Shown here one piece after another: positions 1 through 12,331 of a DNA stretch of 64,000 bases (its first letter is position 1; the number at the start of each line of letters is the position of its first letter). The DNA is taken from contig NC_066843.1 in assembly GCF_001640805.2 (NCBI RefSeq), positions 9,759,686-9,823,685 on the forward strand, written 5' to 3'. The notes below the pieces were generated by a model that was given only the letters and a program-made list of their open reading frames with translations, was not told the origin of the DNA and made no database searches. This DNA is from Lates calcarifer. Lineage: Eukaryota; Chordata; Actinopteri; Centropomidae. Both the position numbers and the translations under genes were made by a program.

Positions 1-620
1 GGATGTTCTTAGAAGGAAAAAAAACATTGAAAAAGACATATAAGCAAACACAAAGGAGATGGGGGGCCAAGCACTGAAGATTTACAGTAATAAATATCTC
101 TTTACAAACTTCCTCAAGAGAAACAGCATTTCACTGTAAGGAATATGCATGTTTTAATGTATATGAGCCCAAAACACAGTACAGTATTGTGTTTGGGGTC
201 TGCCTGTGGACCTTTATGCTTCAACTATGAAAATAAAATGACAGATTTTAATACATTCAAATAAAAAAAACTTGTACAGCATCTGCTTCAAACTGTGGGA
301 AATGTGCTCCCATCCTTTTTATGATGTTTTTTTTCTACCATGCTGTTGGATGAGAGTTCAGCTTTATGCTGTAGGTAGTATTAGCCTATGCTACACACCA
401 GCCAGCGCTAAGATTCTGCTATTGGCATGCCGTGTTGATGACATCAGTAATTTGTCACTCTGCAGACACACTGTGATTTATGGCTTTTCCCATACAGCAA
501 AACGTGCCCTTGGTGTTTCTTTATTACATTTAAAACCTATTACTGTAAAATAGGGAGATTACAGCATAATACATGCTTGGAAAAGAGCTACAGGTTGAGC
601 AAATATAGGGTGTTTTGTAC
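1..620 (+). other. AT-rich non-coding DNA with poly(A)-signal-like hexamers
   Basis: There is no credible open frame here. AATAAA hexamers occur at 232-237 and 260-265, and a T-rich stretch follows near 325-340. This order (signal, then U-rich downstream element) is what the end of a 3' UTR looks like, so a transcript running in from the left edge could end here. The same hexamer is common by chance in AT-rich DNA, and no coding sequence is visible upstream, so this is only a possibility. Confidence 0.2.
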
Positions 621-659
621 TAATAAAGTAGCTGGGTTATGGGTAAATGTTTATATTAT

Positions 660-722
660 TTTACAGCTTGCCTTGAGGAGGGGAAAGATTTCCATTAATA
701 ACCGGAGTGATGAATGTGAGTA
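660..722 (+). other. Exon-like 49-nt segment with splice-site consensus
   Basis: A pyrimidine-rich run ends in TTACAG at 661-666 and a GTGAGT donor sits at 716-721, enclosing 667-715. A branch-point-like TACTAAT lies near 618-624. One of the three frames is open across the 49 nt (it begins Leu-Ala-Leu-Arg-Arg-Gly-Lys) and the other two contain stops. The length is not a multiple of three. I recognise no protein. It could be a small exon, a non-coding RNA exon or coincidence. Confidence 0.2.
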
Positions 723-1674
723 ATTACCTTGTATTGTGAGCAATATACTTCACCCCCTAAAGCTTCACACTTTTATTATTTGGATTTCCCACTCATAGAC
801 TAATGTTAAAAAAAATGTTAGTATTTTTCATGCAGTTCACACCCTGTTGTTTTTCAGTTTGAGCTTTTGTATTGTGGTCAATTTTCTGACTGCAAATTTG
901 ATGATGGATGATAACTGTTTAATTTTGATTTAAGGAATAATGATTTTCATTTAGTTACATTTTAATTTATAACAGGTGTGTGACAGCAGTTTATACCAGA
1001 CCACCAGGAGATCAACTTGCCCCTCCCTTCCTTAGATGGATGCTTCTGTGTGATGAGAGATGCACAAAAAGCCAGGATGAGGTAAAATGATGTTCCTTTG
1101 ATATTAAATGGACCATTTAAGATCTGTAATTACCCAAACTGGCACCAGGGGACTTTGAGCACAGATGGGCTACCTTCTTGCCAGGCAATAGGCAGTTTTT
1201 GTATATTTGCCCAGTGAGTGATTTGCAGAAAGACGTGCTTGTAAAGGCCACCGGGATTGCTCTCTGAGGGCGCTTTCGGTGCTGACATGTCATGTCCATC
1301 AACTCCAGCATGGCTGTCAGCACAGAGCACCCCATCCCTGCCAGTCAGCTCTCTGAGGCTGCATGCTCATATGTTACAGTATGAGTGGAGAGGACCAAGA
1401 GAGAGGGAGCCATAGGGCAAACAAAGATGCCTTTTAGCTGATGATGATGGTGACACACACTCAGTTTGATTGCATTTAAGTAAAGTGCTGAAGGATCATC
1501 ACCACCAGGGATATAAATTAAATAAATGCTGTACGCTGGTACATGTGGATCCTGCTTGAGGATGTTTATGTGAGGATACTGATTATTTATGTGTTGGCAT
1601 GTTTCTGCGTTAAGGATGTCCTGTCAGTAAACAACAAAGCAAAAATAATCTGTGGGGTGTAAGTCATATTAATA
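723..1674. other. Unremarkable non-coding DNA
   Basis: I see no gene, repeat family or strong motif cluster. Short minus-strand open frames around 1117-1335 overlap each other in different frames and resemble no protein. 1210-1345 is slightly richer in GC than its surroundings. Confidence 0.6.
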
Positions 1675-1694
1675 ACATCCTTTTAAAAGGATGT
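1675..1694. repeat. Perfect 20-bp palindrome
   Basis: The sequence reads identically on both strands over 20 bases, centred on TTTTAAAA between 1684 and 1685, with ACATCC/GGATGT outer arms. There is no spacer. The symmetry breaks at the next base on each side. It could be a dimeric protein-binding site or a remnant of a fold-back element. Confidence 0.85.
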
Positions 1695-1734
1695 AAAAAA
1701 TCACCACCACGGCATTTCAAAATACAACTATGTC

Positions 1735-1955
1735 TACTTTTTTTCTTCCTTTTAGTAAGAAAAGTCCATAACATGGTAGGAGCCCTGGAAGTGGAGACCT
1801 ATAAAAGTGCTGATAGGAAGAATGAGTTGTGCTGTTGTCAGCACCAAACTGATGAGAGTCGAGGGAGCGTCAGTGTTGATGCTGAAGGGGTTAATGTCAG
1901 CTCTGAGGGCAGGAGGCAGTCTTTACTGGGAGTCCCATCACTGTGGCCAGCCTAG
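1735..1955 (+). other. Acceptor-like tract followed by an open frame
   Basis: A strong polypyrimidine tract ends in TTTTAG at about 1756. The following ~195 nt are open in one frame to a TAG at 1953-1955, with an internal ATG at 1773. The encoded peptide is hydrophilic, with a run of three cysteines, and has no domain I recognise. No donor is needed if this were a terminal exon. The tract may simply be a T-rich stretch in random sequence. Confidence 0.15.
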
Positions 1956-2599
1956 GCGCTGTTAAAAGTGTTCATTAATCATAGTTCTAATTTGTTTATA
2001 CACCACTGTGCTGACACAGACTGAATATTATGGTGGGAATCTCAGTGACTACAGTTGTCATTACAGTGCGTGCTAAAAGACCCGGTGAGGCTGTCCTGCT
2101 GTTTCATGTGTTGGCAGCTACAGGTAGGTGTTGATGTGGATGTGTGAGCCCTTGTTAAATTCAAACTTTACTCAAAAATTTGCCTATTTCATAATTATAA
2201 AGTGGTTAAGTTCCACAAAGCAAATTCATTAACTTGTGCAAATTATTGTGTATGTAATTTCAAAGTTACTGCTTCAATTTGCTTTGGGTTATGGCTGGTA
2301 AATGTGTTCATTGAAATTATTACATTACTTACATTACTTTTTAAAAACACTATCACAGTAAGCAGATCTCTGTAAGAGTCTTTGGCTATGCTGAAACCTC
2401 AGCCTTACAATTTGACAGTGCTACTTCATTTAAGGTCAAAGTCAGTGTGTTGCAAACTATGCTTTGGAAAATGGCTTTATGACTTAACAGCGGATCATCT
2501 GGAATATATATATACCTTTTTCCCCTGTTCGATTAATAATGATATTTTGCATTGGACAAATGTACTGACTTAGGAATTAAACCAAAGAAAACACTCCAC
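1956..2599. other. AT-rich non-coding DNA
   Basis: No gene or repeat family is recognised. The short frame at 2382-2573 has no recognisable product. Confidence 0.6.
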
Positions 2600-2770
2600 A
2601 TCTCCTCCCCTATGTGTTTTATTGATTGGCTTAGCTCAATGATGTAAAGCCACAGCTTCATCCATCAGAGAGAACCTATACATTATGTCACCGGTTCATT
2701 ACAGTGTCTGAGGAAACATCCTCCCCTTAACCAAGCTCAATTAAGAGGGTCAGCCCACTAGAGAGAGAAA
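2600..2770. promoter_or_regulatory. Candidate conserved non-coding element
   Basis: This block is less AT-skewed than its neighbours, lacks low-complexity runs, and carries a TGATTGG-type site near 2622-2628 and a CAATTA near 2738. This texture is typical of vertebrate CNEs. Conservation is not shown by the sequence itself. Confidence 0.2.
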
Positions 2771-5700
2771 GCAATATATTCTTACAAAGTTACCTTTTAT
2801 TTTTTATTTCTTTTTATTTTTAGTGTGTTGCATACCCACAGTGACTTAAACTAAAGTTTATAATTCACCAAGACAATGAAGAAAATCTCTCTAATATTAT
2901 GTCATAGACTTAATATGGCATTTTAGCTATTTCAATGTACACTCTTGACTGAAATATTAAAGGTCTATTAAAGAAATTAAAACTGCATAAACTGCATAGC
3001 ATGAATTTAATAATTAACTCAATATTTTTTTTTAGAGATGTTAGCTATTTGTAATAAATTGAATCTTGTTTGCTCATTTTCAAATTTAGCTCTTATTCAC
3101 ATACATAGCCTTTTCACTTAAAGGCTTACTTTCTGGAGAAAAAAAAGTCAAGAAAGTGAAAGAGCTTATTGTTTGGCTTCACCAGTAGCAGATAAGGCTA
3201 AAGGTTGCTATGGAAACTCAGCCACCTGGAGCCAGAGTCCAATTTAGGAAAACCACAAAGTCAACATGAACGCGTGCTACGGTTGGGAGAGAATGAAAAA
3301 AAGTTGTGATTATGTAGGCCATAATCAGAAGTCAAAATATATAAACTAAAAGGTCCTTGGATACAGTGACACATCATCATTAATTTCCATCACTTCAAGT
3401 AAACTATCATCCTGGGGTACAGGCGGAGGAATGATGACACATTTACAGTATATATAATGTGGGACTGTCACTACTGCAGAAACCATATCCTTTTATTTAT
3501 CCAAGGCCAGGCCAAATGCTGCAATGGTTACGTGCTTCCTTTAAATGTTTTAAATCAACCACATCATTTGGAGAGGAGACATTAAGCTAATATCTTCATA
3601 GTCCACCACCAACGTCTGACATGAGAACTGAGAGGCAGTGTACGACGGGCAGGGTGTAAGACTGTGGAAACACTGAAGAAAGATGTGGTTTTTAGTCTTG
3701 TTTTAAAAAACTGGAGCCAACTTATTACCTTATACAATATTCAAAGTGAACTTCCATTCATATTCATGTAGATATCTCTTGCTGTAGTTGGAGGAAGGAG
3801 GAATTTTTCTCCAACAATTTATGAACAACCATATGTATAGTAAATTATATTTTTTAACACTAATCCAATATGTGTAATCTAGGACATCTAAGACATACCA
3901 TGAAACCTGTGGTGGTCACATCAGGTTTCATATACATATAACAGTATTTTTCTAACCTTTCCCATGGCTAAAGAGAAAGGCCTGGTTTATCAGTACTGAT
4001 CCAATGGATATTAATCTAACCAAACAGACTAAATCAGCTTTGACATTCAGCACATCACACCATACGTATATGAAAATATATTCTAATGTGGCCAGCTCTG
4101 TGTGAGACACCGTAGCAGGACTCCCCGTGTTATTCTTATCTGGCTGTGATTAGGATGCAGTGAGTTGACATTGTTCAGACTGCTGTGGCCAAATTATGCC
4201 TAACTAGCCACAAGTCCGGAGAGCAGTTAGACTCCAATTAAGACAGGCCAAAAGTGATTTCCTTGGTTGCATTGCATGTCACATGCAGTGGTAATTATGA
4301 TGTAAATATTCAGCACATGCCCCGAATTAATGTTTTTTTCTTACCGGTAAGGTCTTGCTCCCCCATGAGCAGGCTTGTCATAATAAACCGGACTGTATGT
4401 AGAAATAATCATATCTTAAGGAGGTCTGACTGCTTCTTGCTCATGCTACATGATTAGAGCCATGCATAGAAGCTGGTGGATGAGAAGGACATAACCTGAA
4501 AATAGAAGCAAACAAGAACAGTATAAAAAGATGGGTCCAGGTGCCAGGATGGTTCACGCATCCTAGACTTTTATTCAAATTAGAATTAATGGTTTGGCTT
4601 CAAAACCTTTGCAAATTTAGCCACTGCATATCCTCTCAGATATATTGTGTAATCCTTCGTAATATCATATTTAACACATTAAAAAAAATTTAATATATGT
4701 ATCAAACATAATCTGATCAATTCTGACTGAATTTTCAGAGATGGGTGTAAAACAAAATGTGAGGTACGTGGTAGTCTGAGACCTCAGCAAGGTTAAGGAC
4801 CATAAAATCTAATATTGCTGTGGCTATGATCTTCATTTATAGCAAGTCTGACAACAGTATAAAATATTTCACCATCCCTCTCCTCTCTGCTTCATGCGTG
4901 CCCTAAAGCATAAGTTCAAACAAACAATCGTAGTCATGAAGCATACCACAATAGCTATGGTAATGTCATTATCAGCACAAGCTGACTGGGAATCAGGGTT
5001 AGAAAAATAGCTCAATATAATAAAAGGTCAATGTGTACAAATGTTAAAAAAAAGGAATGATTTTACATGCAGTGCTCAGTTTCTATGTGATGTGATAGGT
5101 AGAAACCTTTGTCTAACTTTTGGTAACTAGAAAATAAAGAGCTTGGATATCTCTCTGTGAAGGACTGTAATCCCACAATCTAGTTATAAAGGAGCACACA
5201 CAGTCATTCCAGGTCATCATCCATATAAGAAAACTACACTTATCTAGTTAGCTAGTCATTTGCTAACTGGTGCCATTTGAACAGGGGGCAATACCACAAA
5301 TTAGGCACACGTCAGTGACTGAAGCAGCCATTATATCTTGTTAGAACTGATAGTGCCGGAGTCATTTTTTCTTACATCAGTCTGGAGAAAAGTCCTTCAC
5401 ACTGCCAGTTTTAGCACGGGCGACTCCCGCCACTGGTGTGGTACCTGTCCAAGAACAACTTGTCTGAGGTCGCTGCAGAGCTGGAGTCTGACACAGTGAT
5501 TATAGGTGGTGCTCCGGGTGAGGAAAGCTGTGGTTTGGTGCTGAATATCTGAGAAATCCATTGTGAGCTTCACCTTTTCTGAGGTAGCACTTGACTGAAT
5601 TATTTGCCGTAGGGAGGAAGTGAGTGTGTCCCTGGTCTGTTACTAGGAGCTATATCTCCATGTGGATAGGCCGGGGTGTTGAGGTTGTACATTTACATGT

Positions 5701-6170
5701 GTGTTATTCATTTTCAGAGTGTGTTAATTTGTCTGCACTGAGGATACTGGAAGAAGCCTGCAAGAGGGCTGACTGCATTTGTCAAAATGGTTATTTCTTT
5801 AAAACTGAGATGATCGACACTTTAGATGTCGCTCACCTTGCTTCACTCCTAAGAAACCATAATCCACACTCCAATGGAGCCATTGTGTATGGTAGTACTT
5901 ACTCATGTGTACCAGAGATTGAAATGTGGGGAGCGCCTGTGGGTTTGGAAAAACTATATCTTTCTACCTGAACAGCCATAATGTCAAGCATGTTACAGTC
6001 CATCAGCTGGATACCTGCCACAAACAACATCTACCAAGAGGCTCCAGGGAGCCGTATCACAAACTTTGAGGTCCTTTTTTCCTCTCTTTTCAGACAGAAG
6101 TGCCTTATGACATGCTACAGCAGGCTCACGCAAGAACAAAAAATCATACACATGACATGTAACATCTTTT
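2771..6170. other. Long AT-rich stretch without recognised elements
   Basis: I see no gene. A 10-bp inverted repeat with a 12-nt loop (3900-3909 and 3922-3931) is within chance expectation. The longest open frame, 5624-5971 (115 codons), matches nothing I know. A somewhat more GC-rich piece lies at 5390-5560. Confidence 0.6.
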
Positions 6171-6177
6171 TCTGTGT

Positions 6178-6208
<31 letters not shown>

Positions 6209-6222
6209 GTGGGTGTGAGGGT
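6171..6222. repeat. (TG)n microsatellite
   Basis: Pure TG dinucleotide repeat at 6181-6208 (14 units), with impure TG/GGGTG extensions on both sides. It creates the valine/cysteine-rich and histidine/threonine-rich ends of the apparent open frames on either strand, which are therefore spurious. Confidence 0.97.
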
Positions 6223-6699
6223 GGGCTGATATACATGTGGCATGTTTCATGGAGAAAACGCTAAGCACGATGCGTGTATGGACTGTCATGACGTGTTTCA
6301 TGCTGCTCAAGACACATTGTAAACTCTATCAGTCACCCAATAAATCTTGCCGGAGGGAAAACACAACACAAGATATATGGCTGTTTAATGAACATGAGCT
6401 GAGGTGGAGGTGTAGTGGACTGGACTCAGCCTGAATAGGGTGTATAGGTTCAGTGAGAATGGGGGGTTTAATCCACTGGGACTGCGCTTGGCTCAGAGGG
6501 TACCAGGCTACGTGGGGGTAGACACAAGGCCCTAGTCACAAGGGGTTAATTGTAGGTGTTTAAAGAGCACATGTCGTTAAAGAGCTGGTGGGTGGAAAGA
6601 GTTCTATTTATACATGGCAGAGGTAATGAGGTGAAATTATTCTGTCCGACAGAGATGGGATGTGACCACAGCAGGCTAGTGGAGACTCTCCCCTGCCCT
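6223..6699. other. Non-coding DNA
   Basis: No gene or repeat recognised. GC rises slightly from about 6450 toward the CNE-like block that follows. Confidence 0.5.
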
Positions 6700-6960
6700 G
6701 GCTCGGGCTCCTGAAAATGTTTTCAGTCCAAATACGGGGGCTGAAACGTAAGCTTGCTAATTAATTCCCATTTACATACGGCCAGCTGTGGTTTCCATTG
6801 CGCCCTACAGCCCAGGCGCCCTGTCACAGCAGCAGGCGATTGATTGACTAATTAATGATTCCCCAGATGCAACAATTAAATTGAAATTAACTTAATAGGT
6901 CTCAGACGGTATTATGCCATGGTAATGTTTTCATTACTCATGTTTACATGATAACACATA
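6700..6960. promoter_or_regulatory. Candidate enhancer / CNE with E-box-RUNX and homeobox sites
   Basis: The block contains an E-box CAGCTG (6783-6788) that overlaps a perfect RUNX site TGTGGTTT (6787-6794). It also has TAATTA at 6758-6763 and 6849-6854, TGATTGA at 6841-6847, and further ATTA-rich motifs to about 6895. Such dense homeodomain motifs in non-repetitive sequence are the usual look of deeply conserved developmental enhancers. Function and conservation are inferred. Confidence 0.4.
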
Positions 6961-8279
6961 TAAACACAAGGAAACACATAGGAAGGAACCAAATCAGCAA
7001 CCTGAAGGCTCTGAGAATTTTATTTATTTATTTTTTAATCTTGGATCCTTCTCAGTTTTAAAGTCACTGTTTTATTAAGGAGGGTATTATACTATAACTC
7101 TTTCCTTAGCACAAATCTGTATGTTTACAGCTCTGTACACTGCACACTGAAAGACCTACATGAGATTAATTAAGTCCAAGCATCTTGAATCATTAAAAAA
7201 AAAAAAGCATCACTTGCTCCACTAGAGGGAGCAACTCCATAGGGAGATACAAGTAGATATAGAAGACCTACATGATATTGTTTGATACTGTACCAGTCAA
7301 ACACTCAGTAACAGCAAGACATGATGTAACTTTGAGATATTATCACAGTCTTTAGCACGTGCAGTTTTCCTTTGAGGTCCCAGGAGTGGTTACTCATCAA
7401 GTTAGGCATCATAAGATTAATGTTAATGTCAAAGCATTAATGAGTATAAATAAGCACTGTATGGTGTGGTTCAGCCATATTAAAAAAAAGCCTATGTGTC
7501 TAATGTGTCTAATTCTAATAAAATATTTGAATGAATAAAGTGTTAAAGACTTGTTGATAGCCAAAACTGTAGTTCAAAATTTCCCTAATTTTGTGACCAT
7601 AAATTGTAACCAGAACACCTATTACAATTTTTTTTAACCTTCATATATATGTTTTTCATTCTTAGTGTCATAATGTGTTAATAACTTGTGATATAAATGA
7701 TTTTCTTCTTGTTTCTGTGGCTAAAAAATTGAGAGACAGAGAAGTATGAAACTGAAAGTCGAAAGGTGATGTAGATATTCATCACATTATATCTTTACGT
7801 GGTGGTTCTTTTTTAGGACGCATTCAAAGTGGTGTTAGTTTTTAAATAATAGAAAGAAACAGAACACCTGTTGTGTACTGGTCAGTAAGGTGTGGTCCCT
7901 GGCAGGTCTGGGGCTTGCTCTGTGCTGAGCTTTGATGGACATTGGATAGAACACAGCCTGAGGATGTCCACAGGGTAGAGTTTGTGGTCGCCAGAAACTG
8001 ATCATCGGGAAGGCGCATGTAACCCAAGAAAAAAGAAAACAGCAAACTACGCAACCTGCCAAAATCATCATGCAATTTCTGGAGCACTCTAAAATGCCAA
8101 GGGAAGCCGGATCTCCTTCCCTTGCTTGATAGTTTTCTTAAATTACTGCTCAACTTCCTTTAAATCCTTGTTAAGCAAAATTTTTTTCCAACTGATTTTT
8201 ATACACTTGGAGAGATGAAAACAGAGAAACAGCAGAACACGAGAGAGAAGTGAGAGTTTGCTAAGGTTGTGATTAATAG
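6961..8279. other. AT-rich non-coding DNA
   Basis: Poly(A)/poly(T) stutters occur (for example 7194-7206). No gene is visible. The overlapping minus-strand frames at 7835-8153 have no recognisable product. Confidence 0.6.
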
Positions 8280-8558
8280 ATGCGTATGGCAATGAAATGT
8301 CCGTCATTCATGGAGTGTTTTCCCCTGGCGCTCATGTTACATGGACTGAAACAGCATTTGTCCGTATTAGCGAGGGCCCAGCTTTTTTACCCTTCCTGTC
8401 TGCCTGCTGGTAGAGGAGAGAGGCCAGAGTGCTATGGCATGACGGTCAGTGGCACCCGCCCTGCATTTCCATCGGCGCCTGCCGTCCGCGCCAAGGCTGA
8501 AAAAGGTGAGATGTCTGATATATACACTCTCGCACATAAGGCTGTCAAAAATCAGTGA
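8280..8558 (+). other. Open frame with a consensus splice donor and raised CpG
   Basis: An ATG-started frame of 92 codons runs from 8280. Inside it, at 8502-8511, lies a near-consensus donor (AAAG followed by GTGAGA), preceded by ~60 bp with several CpG dinucleotides. A first exon ending at 8505 would encode about 75 residues with no domain I recognise. The start context is weak (T at -3). It may be a non-coding RNA exon or chance. Confidence 0.15.
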
Positions 8559-9879
8559 GAGGCCACCTCAGACTGGTTTGGTATACTTTCAGAAAGCAGA
8601 AATGTGGATTCAATCTTTAGGAAAAGCAATATAGATCCATCCTGGCTTCAGTAGGAATGTGAATTCTCAGTCACTGGGTCAGGAGCTAATACAGTACCCT
8701 CAACTATGTAATACTTAAACTTCTTTGGCCAGTACACTCAAAGCTTAAAGCAGTTAGGAGCATGACACATTATCTGCTTTTGTAATGCTGTGGCACAAGA
8801 GAATAAATAAAACTTATCAACAACAACTGGCTCGCAGTTGGCTTGCTCAGTGTTGACAGTTAAAACTTCATGCACTGGATACGTATTTCATAATGTGCGC
8901 TTTTGATTTAAGCACAAGAAGAGTTGCCTGCCTCAGGCAAACCCACACAAAACGGTGATTCACTGCCTTTGTGTAAATATTCTTTTTGGCTCTTGTCTTT
9001 TGGTTGTGTCTCAGTATGACTTTTCCAGAGTAAGGGTGACCTGCCGTGGTCATACAGGGCCTGTCTGGGCCTTTCCTGGCTTCATTAATTCATTTCAACT
9101 TCACAGTAAAAAAACATCACTTCGCTTTCCTAAAATTTGTCTAAAGACGTAAGCTGTTATGTTATAATTACACAGCTTATACACTTACTTATTGTCATCC
9201 TAAAACCTGAAATTGAAAGGATAACATAATAATTTTGCCAGACAGTTTTTTTTAAATTAGTATGAACCTGACTACAATCCCCAGATATTCTATGAACGTG
9301 TGTGCATTTGAGCTTTTCTTAGAGCTGTATAGTCTTATGTAAATTATTATGTCACTTTCTGCAGTTACCACAAACTGAAGCATTACATTTTGACAGCAGA
9401 CAAAGTCTCAATTCACAATTGTCATTCGCTTTGAAGTGAAGCCCAGCAGACAAACTGAGCCATCAATCACGATTAGAAGATTAAAAACATAACGACACCA
9501 GTCACCTTTGTCTTGGGTGTATGATAAGCTGCTTGGCGAAGGAAATCTGATACAGCATTGGCACACTCTAAATACATTTAATAGCGATGTACGGGTTCTT
9601 AGTCTGGGTCACATCCTGAAAACTGTGAAGTCATTCAGATTTTGCAACAACTTAAGACGGCAGTTAATTTCTGTCTTGGAAAGGAGGGTTCTGTTTTCCA
9701 CTGTAATTGTATGGAGATTGTGTTACAAATGTTGAAATTCACATTTAAGTTCATGGAATTTGTGGTGAGTTACTGGATAAAATATGAAGAAAAAAAACAT
9801 ACAAAAGAAAACCAAAAGAGAAGAGAAGTAAATGTGACAGGTAAGCTTGTGTGGCTGTTTTGCAGCAATTAAAAGCACT
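8559..9879. other. Non-coding DNA, one isolated donor-like site
   Basis: No gene recognised. A strong donor consensus (ACAG then GTAAGC) occurs at 9837-9846 without a convincing upstream acceptor. Short open frames at 9508-9872 have no known product. Confidence 0.55.
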
Positions 9880-10045
9880 GAGGCCTGGTGATTGTGTCAC
9901 CAGTTTTTAAAGTGCAATTATAGCCTTAAGAAAACACACCTCTAATGATTGCTAATAAATGAGATGTCATCCAAATTAAGCAAGTTGAGAGTTCATGCAT
10001 GTATGTGCTGATTACTATTGCAATTACAATTACTTTAAAAACTGC
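9880..10045. promoter_or_regulatory. Candidate conserved non-coding element
   Basis: Non-repetitive block rich in AAT/ATT homeodomain-like cores and CAATTA/TAATGA motifs, with little low-complexity sequence. CNE-like in texture only. Confidence 0.3.
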
Positions 10046-10269
10046 CAAAATCTCCATTATTATTCATAAATACAAAGTCTGTTCTTTTGCAACATCCAAT
10101 CAAAATGTGCAATGGACTTGGCTCTATCAATAGACACTTTTTCAAATCTAAATCTAAATCATTTAAAATAATTATAATTCATTGTTCTGCAGATGACCTG
10201 AATTTCTTAAAATACAGAAATGAGTTACTATTAGGTAAAAATACTAAAATAAAGCCAAATTTTTTAGGT

Positions 10270-10715
10270 CAATTCTAAAGTTAGTCTCCTGTCTGCCAAC
10301 CTCCAAGCACCTATAGCTGCCGCAGAGGAAACGCTCATCAACACATCCCTCAATTAAACCATATTTCATCAACACCAATCCCAACAGGAGCGACAGAACT
10401 GTGTTTGCTGTATTTTGTTTTGGAAACCCTACAGTGGCCTTTTGATGCGATTCCCAGCTCTGTCCTGGTTAGGCAGCTGCTGGAGAGATCATCGTCTGCG
10501 ATCGCATGGCACCCGCTGAGAGGCCTGAGCACCATGGGAGACACTCTCCCAGATAATTTCCATAAATATGAGTAATGTGCCCCTTTTCCACTTTGGTGAA
10601 GGTCCCTCAGGGAGGACGTGGGGATAAATGCGTACGCCATGACATCCGCAGACCAATAAGTTATCTGCAAATGTGTTTCTGGATTCACAGAGATTTGTTT
10701 ATTGATGTTTAGCAG
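10270..10715. promoter_or_regulatory. Candidate conserved non-coding element, GC-enriched
   Basis: About 450 bp of higher-GC, low-repeat sequence between AT-rich flanks. It contains a GCGATCGC palindrome near 10497-10504 and several AATTA/TAAG-type motifs. A 122-codon minus-strand frame spans it but matches no protein family I know and has no splice context, so I treat the block as regulatory rather than coding. Confidence 0.3.
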
Positions 10716-12294
10716 CAAAGACCAACATTTTAATGAGGACAGGATTTGACCCCCTGACTGGTAACAGCTTCCTTATGAAAGAAAAAGACATGGTTGAATG
10801 TGTTAAAGAGATAATAACTCAAATGCTTGAAAACTGCAATGTTTAAGCCATCACCTGTAGCATATGGCATCTTACACACAGGCACACATGTGTGAGCATC
10901 TGGAGACTGACGGGTCTCTTTACATGGCATTGTTCCAACCTAGAGCATCAGCAATGAGGAACGTTTCAAATCATCTGTCTCTTCATATCATCACACCCTC
11001 AAAACTCAGATATCGCAAATATGTGCAAAGCTATGTTGTATGTGAAACTATGTAGAAACAAATAATAAAAAATAAAAAAAATGAAACACACAAAATAAGA
11101 GCACTTAGAAATGTATGCACTGAGGTAAACAACACTATTATTAAGACGGCCTCTTACACACAAGGACACATGCAATTGTCAGCTTGATCTGAGCTCAATT
11201 TCAAAACCAGTGACTCAATTTCCCCAAACCCTGGAAGTCCACAAACTTCAGTTATTTTCGCATTGCTAGTCCTGTCTCTCTAGTTTTATTTTTTTTAAAC
11301 AGTAATAAAATACAGATACTTTATATCCCAGTGTCACAGTCCATTTCATTTAAGACTGTCATCTGTGTCATCTTTTTTGTTTTGGCAAAGGTCGTTGCTG
11401 TAAACCCTTCATACCTGCCTTTAGGCACAATTAAATTCATACAGAGAGGTCAGCACGGGTCAGGGACCGGCTCGTCCAAAATCAAAAGACACTCAATAAA
11501 ACCCAATGCTTCTTCCAGTGTTGTCATGAGGCAATGAAAGAGAGGGATGGTAATAACTTTTTATCATTGTATGGACAGTCAGGCAGGAAAAGAGCATAAA
11601 ACAGTAAAAACGCAGCTTTCTAAGGCCTGGTCTTTCTATGATAAAGTGATCTTTTTTGCTTACTATTTCACATATAACATGTGTTTCTTATACGGCAATA
11701 ACGAACACAATAGAGCAAGTATTTTTGTAAAGAGAATCTCACCTTACTCAGCTGTTTGTTGAAAGAAAGAATAAAGACGCGCCGCCCTTCTTGGTTATTC
11801 ATATTGTTTGTACAGCCAACAAAAATAATATTTTACTGAAACCAGAACTCAGCACTTTAAGTCTTGGGTTGAAGTTGGAATCGATATTCAATTCGATATT
11901 AAACTTATATATAAAATGCAAATGCAGAATACTGTATTTCAAAATTGTGAAATCAAAAGAGAGCAATCATTTCAGCAACTGTCATGGTTTAAATAAAGAG
12001 AAACTAAAACAGGCTTTATATGTTTCAACAAGAACTTCAGCTCCCAAAATTCATGTCAGCCTATTCCCCACTGCCGCTGTTAGAAATGTTTATCCCTGTG
12101 GGCATAGTAAGGTCAAAGGGCAAGACTTCCAGGGCTTCTGATGGTTTATGCTGACTAAACCCAGCATAAATCCAATCCTCAGACACCAAAATACTGGAGT
12201 TGATTTTAAGTTATTGTTCTTTGAAACGTAATTTGTAGTTCTGTGCTCACCCAGCTCCTCAAGTATCCCCTATACCTCCCCTTCGCCACTCACT

Positions 12295-12296
<2 letters not shown>
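10716..12296. other. AT-rich non-coding DNA
   Basis: Includes an A-rich low-complexity patch at 11055-11085. Several open frames of 60-116 codons appear at 10730-12141, all without recognisable products. No gene called. Confidence 0.6.

Positions 12297-12329
<33 letters not shown>
12297..12329. repeat. (CA)n microsatellite
   Basis: About 33 bp of uninterrupted CA dinucleotides, translated as a His-Thr run in one frame. Confidence 0.97.

Positions 12330-12331
<2 letters not shown>

Noticed and set aside
232..265. Poly(A) signals marking a gene end
   Set aside because: AATAAA is frequent in AT-rich DNA and no upstream coding sequence lies in the window; kept only as a low-confidence note.
3900..3931. 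10-bp inverted repeat with 12-nt loop
   Set aside because: Several such repeats are expected by chance in 64 kb.
7215..7235. CTCF-like CCACTAGAGGGAGC
   Set aside because: Key GGGGC core positions are changed; likewise AGGGGGC at about 5285 and 23677 lack the rest of the motif.
10350..10718. 122-codon minus-strand frame over a GC-enriched block
   Set aside because: No recognisable family, no splice signals, and other frames are open nearby too; the block is better explained as non-coding regulatory DNA.
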